From Solirubrobacter sp963848475 (lineage in GTDB: Bacteria > Actinomycetota > Thermoleophilia > Solirubrobacterales > Solirubrobacteraceae), in contig CAWKDW010000009.1 of NCBI GenBank assembly GCA_963848475.1, positions 1 to 64,000 of the forward strand: a stretch of 64,000 bases of DNA, written 5' to 3'. The notes under the pieces were generated by a model, which saw nothing but the letters and a program-made list of their open reading frames with translations, did no database searches and was not told the origin of the DNA. This document shows positions 55,054 through 62,353 of the stretch, piece by piece; the first letter of the stretch is position 1, and each line of letters starts with the position of its first letter. A program made the position numbers and the translations under genes.

Positions 55054-56787
55054 GACAGCTCGCGCAGCATGGCAGCCCGGGCGGAGAGGATGTCGCAGAG
55101 CCGGTGCAGATCGCGCCCGCCGAGCGCCCGCAGCCGATCCTCGGCCTCTTGCGCCAGCGCCGGGTCGAGCCGATGCCCCGCGAACTCGACGTCCTCCCCA
55201 CGCTCCCCCGCCGAGCGGCGAGCGTGGATCGCGTCGATGACGGCCTTGGAGAGTGCGTGCCCCCACGGCGCGGGAAGCGCGCGCGCCGCGCCGTCGGGAG
55301 CGTCCGCCGCCGCGGCGAGCGCCTCGGCCTCGGCCTTCGGCAACACCGTCAGCAGCCGCGCGTCCGGATGCACGGGCCACAGCGCACGAGCCCATCCGGC
55401 GTCGCGCTGCGCGATCGCCGCCTCCGCCCACCCGGAGTGGACGATCTCGCCGAGATCGTCCGCGACGGCGAGGTCGACGAGATCCGGGGGAGCCGCGGGG
55501 GCGGTCGCGGCGACGGGAGGCGGCGGGGAGGCGGACGGCGGCGCGGAGGCAGGCGGCGGCGCCGCGGCGGGCGGCGGCGGCCGCGGCCGGCGGCGGCGCG
55601 GAGGCGGGCGGCGGCGCGGGCGACAACGCCGCGGCAGCGGGCGACGAGGGCGCGCCGGTCCAGGTGGCGAGCGGGGTCGCGGCGAGCAGCGCGTGGAGGC
55701 GCTCGGAGCGGCGGCCGGAGGGCGGGACGCCGTCGCGCTCGGCGGCCGCGTCGGGCTCGCCCGGCAGGTCGACGACGAGCTGGCGGCCGCGCAGGCGCCG
55801 CGCCTCGAGGTGCAGCAACGGCGCGGTGCGCGCGGCCATGCGCGCGGCGAAGCGGGAGTTGGGCAGGCCGGCGAGCAGCGTCGCGGCGGCGGTGCGAACG
55901 AGCTTGCGCTTGTCGTCGAGCGCGGCTTCCAGGAACGGTTCGTCCGCGTCGGACAGGCCGCGGGCGAGCGTGGCGACGAACGCGGCGCGGTCCTCCCACG
56001 TCTCCTCGGCGAACGTGCCGTCCAGCAGCATGCGGGCAGCCGTCGGGTCGGCGCGTCGCAGGCGTTCCAGCAGCGCGCGGCGCTCGGCCTGCTCACCATC
56101 GGCCCAGACGGCGTCGGCATCACCTGCCGCGCCGCGCACGAACGCCCAGCGCGGCGCACGTTCGGCCAGCCAGTGTCCGAGCGGCCCGGCCGCAGCACCC
56201 ACCGCGGCGTGCGACGAGGCATCGCCGGCAGCGTGGTCGAGCAACTCGGGGACGAGCTCCGGCGGCGGCCGCAGCCCGCGCTCGGCGACGAGCGCGAGCC
56301 ACTCAGGGAGCAGCGATGGATGGTCGCCCTCGAGCATCGCGCGCAGCCGCGTGGAAGGCGCGAGGGGGCGGTCGTCGCGCGCCGCGACACGGCCCGCCGG
56401 CGAGAGGGAGCGGTCGGGCGCCGGGCCCGCCGGCGCGTCCGGGCGGTCGTCGCGCGCTGGCGCCGGGCCCGCCGGCGCGGCCGGGCGGTCGTCGCGCGCT
56501 GGCGCCGTGCCCGCCGGCGCGGGCGGGCGGTCGTCGGCGGCGGCGGCAGGGGGGTGTGTCGACTGAGACCCCTGTGAGTTTCCCCAGTCGACACACCCCC
56601 CGCTCGCCACGGCTCCCGCTCGGCGGGCGACGGTCCAGGCCGCCGCCGCGCCCAGCAGGCGATCCTCGGCGCCTCGTTCGGCGAGGGCTTCCGCCAGGCC
56701 TTCGGGTGAGCCCTCGGGCAGGGATGCGGGGACCGGGCGGCGGTCGGTGCCGATCAGCGCCGCCGCGACGAGCTCCTCCCAGCTCAT
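55050..56787 (-). CDS. DUF5691 family protein with inserted low-complexity repeats (one frameshift)
   Basis: About 578 aa in two frames. ATG 56787 gives MSWEELVAAALIGTDRRPVP, the family start. At about 62-75 the sequence CVDWGNSQGSQSTHPP comes from a 17-bp inverted repeat, and at 80-125 are three copies of a 14-residue Asp-Arg-Pro repeat (ARDDRPxAPAGPAP). The main helical region (ALVAERGLRPPPELVPELLD, DGTFAEETWEDRAAFVATLA) follows. Near 55560-55620, in a Pro/Ala run, the frame changes and continues DLVDLAVADDLGEIVHSGWA to the stop at 55050. DUF5691 proteins are MoxR partners of unknown function. Confidence 0.72.
56419..56544 (-). repeat. Three tandem 42-bp repeats in the DUF5691 gene
   Basis: Units 56419-56460 and 56461-56502 differ at two bases; the third (56503-56544) is degraded at its end. 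Each encodes 14 residues, ARDDRPxAPAGPAP, and keeps the frame. Confidence 0.75.
56549..56601. repeat. Perfect 17-bp inverted repeat in frame inside the DUF5691 gene
   Basis: Arm 56549-56565 (GGGGGGTGTGTCGACTG) and arm 56585-56601 (CAGTCGACACACCCCCC) are exact inverted copies with a 19-nt spacer. The reading frame passes through it. It has no relation to the conserved protein and looks like a small mobile palindrome rather than a coding motif. Confidence 0.85.
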
Positions 56788-57257
56788 AGGGACACCTGGA
56801 GGCGGATCTCGTCGACGCCCGTGCCCGCGTCGACCCCGGCGGGCCCGTCGGGCACGAAGCCGAAGCGGGCGTAGAAGGCGCGTGCGGGGTGGTTGGCGGT
56901 GAAGACCCAGAGCGTCGCGACGTCGCCGCCGCGGGCGCGCAAGCTCGTCGAGGCTCTCGCAGCCAGGAGCGCGGTGCCGAGCCCGCCGCGCCGGCGTTCC
57001 GGGAGGACGTAGAGCCCGCGGACGACGTCCGGGCGGCACGACGCGGCAGTACGCGGCGATCCCGTGCTCCTCGACGACGAACGTGCAGTCGCCGGCCGAG
57101 AGCCGCGTCACGCCAGCGCTCGCGGCGATCCTCGACGTCCAAGCGCATCGAGATAGTCGTCCGGGACGATCCCGCGGTAGGCGCTCTGCCAGGCTCGCAC
57201 CGCGACCCGCGCGATCCCGCCCGCGTCCTCGACGCGTGCCCGTCGCACCAAGCTCAC
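56784..57257 (-). CDS. GNAT-family N-acetyltransferase (several frameshifts)
   Basis: From GTG 57257, overlapping the SWIM gene stop, the first part is SLVRRARVEDAGGIARVAVR and AWQSAYRGIVPDDYLDAL, the classic GNAT opening. Frame changes near 57115, 57040 and 56960 then give AGDCTFVVEEHGIAAYCRVV, ERRRGGLGTALLAA (the acetyl-CoA loop R-x-x-G-x-G-x-A), and AFYARFGFVPDGPAG with EIRLQVSL at the stop (56784). The whole is 158 aa, the family length. The stop overlaps the DUF5691 start. The frameshifts are in GC-rich runs, so they may be errors. Confidence 0.65.
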
Positions 57258-58552
57258 AGCGGCACCGTCCGAACGCCATCGCCCGCGGCCAGGGGCAGCA
57301 GGACGTCGCCATTCCAGAGCCCGAATAAGGAGACAGGCCGCCCGCCCGACACCGCGAGCAGCCGCCAGCGGGCACCTTCGCCACCGCCCAGCGGCAACGC
57401 GCCGTCCGCCGTCCCGACACTCCACGGGCCCCCGTCACGACCGTCGGGCACCGCCTGGGACAGCACCACCGGCCACTCCTCGAGCCAGGGATTCAACGCC
57501 ACCGCCTCCGCGGCCGCCCGCAGCGCACCCTCCACGCCGCCCGATCCGAAGGAACCGGGTGCGGGCGAGAGCTCCGAGGGCTCGCCGACCACGAGCGCAC
57601 GGAGCGGAGCGGCACCCGGATGGAACGCGAGCGAGCCGGTCATCGCCATCCCCGTCGCGGGACGCGGTGCGAGGACCCCGCCCGGAGGGGCGAAATCGAG
57701 CAACAGCGCGGGCCGCCCGGACGAGAGCCCCCACAGCCAAGTCCGCTGCACGCGCAGCCGTTCCTGCTCGATCACCGTCCGCGCCAGCACCGCCCAGCGA
57801 TCCGCGACGTGCGCCCCCGCGAGCACCTCGTCGCGGCCGACGTTCCAGCCGAGCAACGCTCGGACGTCCTCGCGCAGCGGCCCATCGGCACGCGCGTACG
57901 CCGAACACAGCAGGTGCAGCAGGCCGAGGCCCGAGAGCAGCCGCTCCGGCCAGCCGTCGGGGCGCCCCGCAGCCACACTGCCGAGCGAGCGGAGCCGCGC
58001 CGCCGCGCCCGGCGCCTGGGCGTCGACGAGCCGCGCCGCGAAGGCGTCCCACTCGTCCCAGGTCCGCAGCCGCCCGGCCCCGAGCCCGCCGCGCACCGCG
58101 TCGCGCAGCCAGCGCTGGAGGTCCTCGACGCCACCGGCGACCCGCGCCTCGCGCTCCGCCGCCCGCTTCGCCGCCGCCTCGGGATCGCGCGGTGCCTCGC
58201 CCGGCGCAGGCCGCGAGGCCGCCCGCGCAGCGGCAGCACCCCGCGAGGACAGCCACTCGAGCACCCAGTCCGGCGGCGCACCCGCCGGGACATCGCCCGA
58301 GGCCAGCAGCAACAGCAGCGCCAGCGCGTGCTTACAGGGGAACTTCCGGCTCGGGCAGGAGCATTTGTAGGCCGGGCCGGAGAGATCGACCTGCGCCTGA
58401 TAGGGCCGTGAACCGCTCCCGCGACACAGCCCCCACACGGAAGCCTCGTCGAAACCGGTGCCCGACCACGGCCCGACCCGGGCGAGCTTGCGCGCCGCGG
58501 TCACCGACGCCGCATCCGGCGCCAGCGCCTCGACGGTCTCCGCCGTCCACAC
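57254..58552 (-). CDS. SWIM zinc-finger protein, first gene of the cluster
   Basis: A 432-aa protein. The SWIM motif CSCPSRKFPCKHA puts the zinc ligands at Cys64, Cys66, Cys73 and His75. The first 60 residues (SVTAARKLARVGPWSGTGFD, GSRPYQAQVDLSGP) are the usual lead-in, and the rest is a long helical-beta region (PDGWPERLLSGLGLLHLLCS, RLRVQRTWLWGLSSGRPALL) found in the actinobacterial SWIM family beside MoxR. SWIM fingers bind DNA or proteins. GTG 58552 starts it; ispF ends 5 bp upstream on the same strand, so it may be read through from the isoprenoid operon. Confidence 0.83.
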   Translation of the reverse strand: MWTAETVEALAPDAASVTAARKLARVGPWSGTGFDEASVWGLCRGSGSRPYQAQVDLSGPAYKCSCPSRKFPCKHALALLLLLASGDVPAGAPPDWVLEWLSSRGAAAARAASRPAPGEAPRDPEAAAKRAAEREARVAGGVEDLQRWLRDAVRGGLGAGRLRTWDEWDAFAARLVDAQAPGAAARLRSLGSVAAGRPDGWPERLLSGLGLLHLLCSAYARADGPLREDVRALLGWNVGRDEVLAGAHVADRWAVLARTVIEQERLRVQRTWLWGLSSGRPALLLDFAPPGGVLAPRPATGMAMTGSLAFHPGAAPLRALVVGEPSELSPAPGSFGSGGVEGALRAAAEAVALNPWLEEWPVVLSQAVPDGRDGGPWSVGTADGALPLGGGEGARWRLLAVSGGRPVSLFGLWNGDVLLPLAAGDGVRTVPL

Positions 58553-58557
58553 GGTCG

Positions 58558-59025
58558 TTACCCGGCGCGCTCCAGGGTCGCCACCGCCATCGCGGCCACC
58601 CCTTCCTCGCGGCCGACGAACCCCATGCGCTCACCGGTCGTGGCCTTCACGTGCACGGAGGCGCCGACCGCCTCGGTCAGCCGCTGCATGATCGCGCCGC
58701 GGTGCGGCGAGAGCTTCGGCCGCTCGAGCATCACCGTCGCGTCCACATGCTCGATGCGCCACCCCTCCTCGCCGACCCGCCGCACGATCTCGCGCAACAG
58801 CTCGATCGAGTCCGCGCCCTCGAACGCGGGATCGGTGTCGGGAAAATGCATGCCGATGTCGCCCATGGACGCCGCGCCGAGGATCGCGTCGGTGATCGCG
58901 TGGGCGAGCACGTCAGCGTCGGAGTGACCGTCCAGGCCCTGGGTGTGCGGGATCTCGACGCCGCCCAGAACCAACCGCCGCCCGGCGGCGAAGCGATGGG
59001 AGTCGATCCCCAGGCCGGTCCTCAC
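58558..59025 (-). CDS. ispF: 2-C-methyl-D-erythritol 2,4-cyclodiphosphate synthase
   Basis: A 155-aa enzyme of the MEP isoprenoid path. GLGIDSHRFAAGRRLVLGGV has the zinc Asp-x-His; GLDGHSDADVLAHAITDAIL is the second zinc His and signature; GDIGMHFPDTDPAF, IEHVDATVMLERPKLSPH and TTGERMGFVGREEGVAAMAV follow. The length is right. It overlaps the PHP gene (4 bp). In many actinobacteria ispD and ispF are adjacent or fused; here a phosphatase gene is between them. Confidence 0.93.
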   Translation of the reverse strand: MRTGLGIDSHRFAAGRRLVLGGVEIPHTQGLDGHSDADVLAHAITDAILGAASMGDIGMHFPDTDPAFEGADSIELLREIVRRVGEEGWRIEHVDATVMLERPKLSPHRGAIMQRLTEAVGASVHVKATTGERMGFVGREEGVAAMAVATLERAG

Positions 59026-59852
59026 CCGAGCGGCTCCATCCGCCGGCGGCGCCGATCGAAAACGGCGATCTCACGCACGCCGCAGTCACCGAGCAGCTCG
59101 AGCGCCTGCTCGTAGCCGAAGGCCAGGTGCTCGGGCGTGTGCGCGTCGCTGGACAGGGCGATCGGCACGCCCGCGTCGACCGCCATCTCGAGCATCGCGC
59201 GCGCCGGGTAGATCTCGCCGACCGGCTTACGCAGCCCCGCCGTGGAGACCTCCATCGCGACGCCCGCGTCGAGCATCGCCTCGATCGCCGGCTCGTAGTA
59301 GAACCGTGGGTCCTTCGAGGGCGCCGGACGGCCGGAGCCCCAGATCTTGACCAGATCCGGGTGGGCGATGATGTCGTACATCCCGGTCAGGGCCGACTGG
59401 GCGAGCGCCTCGAAGTAGCGCTGCCAGACCCGCTCGGCGCTCGACTCGTGACGCCAGACGTCGGTCGCATCGTCGAGGTCGACCGCGTGCTCGCCGAGGA
59501 AGTGCACGGACCCGATCACGTAGTCCCAGTCGTGGCGATCGAGGAGGTTGGCCATCTTGTCCTCGGTGCCGCGGATGTAGTCGGCCTCGATGCCGAGCCG
59601 CAGATCGGTCTCCTCGCGCACGAACTCGGCGTAGCGGTCGAGGTCGTCGATCGCGTTCTGGCGCCAGAACGGGTGCTCCCAGACGTCGAGCGCCGCAGTG
59701 AAGCGGTGGACGTGCTCGGAGACGCCGAGCTCCTTGACGCCGCGCTCCTGCGCGCTTTCGCGGTAGCGCTCGGCGTTGGCGGCGGTGAAGTAGTTGGCTG
59801 CGGTGGTGCCCGGGTCATCAGGGCGCAGGTGCACGTGGTAGTCGGTCAGCAT
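59022..59852 (-). CDS. PHP-domain histidinol-phosphatase-like protein
   Basis: A 276-aa PHP-superfamily phosphoesterase. DYHVHLRPDD is the first metal motif (HxH); LGVSEHVHRF the second; GIEADYIRG the third; YVIGSVHFLGE the fourth; MYDIIAHPDLVKIWG the fifth; ALSSDAHTPEHLAFGYEQAL the last with the Asp-x-His. All the metal ligands of HisK/HisJ are present and the length fits. It may be the missing histidinol-phosphatase or a general phosphatase. It is fitted between ispD (7-bp overlap) and ispF (4-bp overlap), which is an unusual spot. Confidence 0.82.
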   Translation of the reverse strand: MLTDYHVHLRPDDPGTTAANYFTAANAERYRESAQERGVKELGVSEHVHRFTAALDVWEHPFWRQNAIDDLDRYAEFVREETDLRLGIEADYIRGTEDKMANLLDRHDWDYVIGSVHFLGEHAVDLDDATDVWRHESSAERVWQRYFEALAQSALTGMYDIIAHPDLVKIWGSGRPAPSKDPRFYYEPAIEAMLDAGVAMEVSTAGLRKPVGEIYPARAMLEMAVDAGVPIALSSDAHTPEHLAFGYEQALELLGDCGVREIAVFDRRRRRMEPLG

Positions 59853-60496
59853 CGTTCACGCAGGATCATGTCGGCCAGCCGCAGGTCATGCGGCGTCGTG
59901 ACCTTGAAGTTCGCCGGCGAGGACTCGACGACCCGCACGGTGCCGCCGGCGCGTTCGACGAGCCACGCGTCGTCGGTCGCAAGGGCGAGGATCGCCGCGT
60001 CGACGTCGAGGGCGGCCTGCAGCGCGGTACGGCGGAATGCCTGCGGCGTCTGGATCGCCCACAGCCGCGAGCGATCGAGGGTGGCCACGACGCCCAAGAC
60101 CTCGTCCGCCTCCTTGATCGTGTCCGTGACGCGCGCCGCGGCGATCGCGCAGTCGGCCGACGCCAGCGCCTCGACCACAGAGACGAACAGCGACGGCTCG
60201 ACCAAAGGGCGCGCGGCGTCGTGGACGATCACCGGCCCGCTTCCCCGCGCCGCGGCCAGGGCGGCAAGCACGGACTCACTGCGGGTCGCCCCGCCGCGCA
60301 CGCCCACGCAGCCGTCAGGCGCCGCGACGCCCACAGGCAAAGCGACGACGATCTCCGCGACCCCCGCCGCACGCAGCGCGTCCAGCGACCACTCGAGCAT
60401 CGGCCGACCGGCGACCGGCACGAAGGCCTTGGGAACGGCGGCGCCGAGGCGCTCGCCGCTGCCCGCGGCCACAAGAAGTGCGACAGGCCCCGACAC
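59846..60496 (-). CDS. ispD: 2-C-methyl-D-erythritol 4-phosphate cytidylyltransferase
   Basis: A 216-aa enzyme that joins CTP to MEP. LLVAAGSGERLGAAVPKAFV is the nucleotide-binding box (A-A-G-x-G-x-R, with the catalytic Lys in PKAF); VRGGATRSESVLAAL and VIVHDAARPLVEPSLF are the conserved substrate segments; VTDTIKEAD and AIQTPQAFRRTAL follow; ATDDAWLVERAGGTVRVVES and NFKVTTPHDLRLADMIL end it. The GTG 60496 lies in the 3' arm of a perfect 11-bp hairpin after carD, which may act on both transcription and translation. Confidence 0.92.
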   Translation of the reverse strand: MSGPVALLVAAGSGERLGAAVPKAFVPVAGRPMLEWSLDALRAAGVAEIVVALPVGVAAPDGCVGVRGGATRSESVLAALAAARGSGPVIVHDAARPLVEPSLFVSVVEALASADCAIAAARVTDTIKEADEVLGVVATLDRSRLWAIQTPQAFRRTALQAALDVDAAILALATDDAWLVERAGGTVRVVESSPANFKVTTPHDLRLADMILRERC

Positions 60497-60521
60497 GGCA
60501 GGTAGCTCGTGTGTCGGGGCC
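60486..60521 (-). promoter_or_regulatory. Hairpin between carD and ispD that contains the ispD start codon
   Basis: On the minus strand GGCCCCGACAC (60521-60511) and GTGTCGGGGCC (60496-60486) form a perfect 11-bp stem with a 14-nt loop. It starts 13 bp after the carD stop, so it can end carD transcription; its 3' arm begins with the ispD GTG, so it can also hide the start. There is no T-tract. Confidence 0.6.
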
Positions 60522-60533
60522 AGGGTCTTCTGA

Positions 60534-61145
60534 CTACTCGCTCGCGGCGCCCGCGAGCTGCTCGGCGGTGCGCGAGAGGATCTCGTCGAGGTACGCCTCA
60601 GCGTCCTCTTCGCTCTTCTCGAGCGCGTACATCATCTCGGAGGCGAGGATCTTCTTGGCGCGCGTGTACATCTGCTTCTCGCCGGTAGAAAGACCCTTGT
60701 CCTGCTCGCGCACGGCGAGATTACGGACGACCTCGGCGAGCTCGTAGATGTCGCCGGTCTTGATCTTGTCCCGGTTGTGCTTGAAGCGCCGGTTCCAGTT
60801 CTTCGGCATCTCGGAGACGTCGTCGGCCAGCACGGCCAGGACCTTCTTGACCGTCTCCTCGTCGATCACGCGGCGCAGACCCGCCTTGCCGGCGTTCGCG
60901 CACGGGACCATGACCGTCATGTCGTTGTGAAGAATCTTGATGGTGAGGTACTCACGAATCTCACCAAGGATGTTCTTCTCTTCCTTCTTGACCACCTGGC
61001 CGGCCCCATGGTGGGGGTAGACCACGTTGTCACCGATCTCGAAGTCGATGTGCTCGATCACGCGCTCGATCTCGAGATCTTCGATCTCCAGGGCTGTCTC
61101 GGGAATCGTGTCCTCCTTCGTTAAGACCCGGCTGGCGGGTCGCAC
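60534..61145 (-). CDS. carD: CarD-family transcriptional regulator
   Basis: A CarD/CdnL-type RNA polymerase-binding protein. EIGDNVVYPHHGAGQVVKKE is the start of the Tudor-like RNAP-interacting domain; GEIREYLTIKILHNDMTVMV and PCANAGKAGLRRVIDEETVK complete it; the helical DNA-binding part has PKNWNRRFKHNRDKIKTGDI, LAEVVRNLAVREQDKGLSTG and MYTRAKKILASEMMYALEKS. It stabilises open promoter complexes, mainly at rRNA genes. The start is uncertain: GTG 61145 is the first in-frame canonical codon but has no ribosome-binding site. A perfect AAGGAGG sits at 61112-61118, 5 nt before an in-frame ATT (61106). The stop is followed by a hairpin. Confidence 0.9.
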   Translation of the reverse strand: MRPASRVLTKEDTIPETALEIEDLEIERVIEHIDFEIGDNVVYPHHGAGQVVKKEEKNILGEIREYLTIKILHNDMTVMVPCANAGKAGLRRVIDEETVKKVLAVLADDVSEMPKNWNRRFKHNRDKIKTGDIYELAEVVRNLAVREQDKGLSTGEKQMYTRAKKILASEMMYALEKSEEDAEAYLDEILSRTAEQLAGAASE

Positions 61146-61152
61146 TGCTGGT

Positions 61153-62265
61153 TCACGTTTGCAAGTACCGGTCCACGAGGTTGATCTCCTGTAGACGGCG
61201 AAGGCCCTCGCGGATGTCCTTCGCCCGGATCTCTCCCACGCCCTCGACCGACTCCAGTTCGGGGTCGGTCGCGGCGAGGATCTCGTCCAGCCCGCGGAAC
61301 TCGCGGACGATGTTCTGCACCACCAGCTTGGGAAGCCGGGGAATCCGGCCGAGGATGCGGAATCCTCGAGGCGAGACGGGATAGTCCAGGGTGTTGACCT
61401 TGCGGTCGTAGCCGAGCATCTCGGCGAGGCGACCGAAGTCCAGCAGGTCCTGGTGGGGAAGTCTTGAGATGCCGTCGAGCGCCATGGCGAAGGCGTCGTC
61501 GACGGGATCCGCCAGGTAGTCGTGCAGCAGCGCGGCCTTGTCGCCCGCGACGCCGACCATCGTCTCTTCGAGCTGCATCTCGATCAGCCGGCCTTCGGTG
61601 CCGAGCTCGACGATGTAGCGCTCGATCTCCACGGCCATGCGCGTCACGAGCTCGGCCCGCTGCAGCACGGTGAGCACGTCGTGCAGCGTCACGCCGCCCT
61701 CGAACTCGAGCGCGGTGAGCCGGGTCGAGACCTGGTCGAGGCGGGTGCGGTACTTGTCCAGCGTGGCCAGGGCCTGGTTGGCCTTGGCGAGCACCGCCGG
61801 GATCTCTTCGAGGATGTACTTCGCGCCGTCGACGTAGAGCGAGACGACGTCACGGCGCTGGGAGACCGCGATGACCAGCGCGTCGGTCTGCTTGGAGATG
61901 CGCTCCGCGGTGCGGTGGCGCGTGCCGGTCTCCGACGTGAGGATCGTCGGGTCGGGCATCAGCTGGACGTTGCACCACGCGATCTTCGTCGCGTTGGCGT
62001 TCAGCGCGATCGCGCCGTCCATCTTCGCCAGCTGGTAGACCAGCGCCGGGGTGTAATCGATGTCCAGGCGGATGCCGCCGGAGAACAGAAACGCCAGTTC
62101 GTCGGTGTCACCGATCACGAGCAGGCCACCGGTACGGGCATGCACGATATTGTCGATTCCCTCGCGCACCGCAGTGCCGGGAGCGACCATCTCGAGGGCC
62201 TTCACCAACCGGGGCTCCTGCCGCGCTTCGAGCTCATTGAGCTCTTCCCCTGATCGCGGCTGCAT
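61153..62265 (-). CDS. disA: DNA integrity scanning diadenylate cyclase
   Basis: A 370-aa enzyme that makes c-di-AMP from two ATP and scans DNA for branched structures. The DAC domain has MDGAIAL at 82-88 (Asp-Gly-Ala) and GTRHRTAE at 114-121 (Arg-His-Arg), the two catalytic motifs. A helical linker (LRAELVTRMAVEIERYIVEL region) leads to a C-terminal helix-hairpin-helix part (ESVEGVGEIRAKDIREGLRR). It starts 7 bp past the carD gene's start and is downstream of radA, the usual partner set. ATG 62265 is preferred; a GTG codon lies just before it. Confidence 0.93.
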   Translation of the reverse strand: MQPRSGEELNELEARQEPRLVKALEMVAPGTAVREGIDNIVHARTGGLLVIGDTDELAFLFSGGIRLDIDYTPALVYQLAKMDGAIALNANATKIAWCNVQLMPDPTILTSETGTRHRTAERISKQTDALVIAVSQRRDVVSLYVDGAKYILEEIPAVLAKANQALATLDKYRTRLDQVSTRLTALEFEGGVTLHDVLTVLQRAELVTRMAVEIERYIVELGTEGRLIEMQLEETMVGVAGDKAALLHDYLADPVDDAFAMALDGISRLPHQDLLDFGRLAEMLGYDRKVNTLDYPVSPRGFRILGRIPRLPKLVVQNIVREFRGLDEILAATDPELESVEGVGEIRAKDIREGLRRLQEINLVDRYLQT

Positions 62266-62353
62266 CACGTACTAATTCTAGCAGTTGCTTAAGCAGGATT
62301 TAGCAGGAGAAAGCCCTGCGGTAGAGCCAAAAACGTGGCTTGACGAAACGCAA

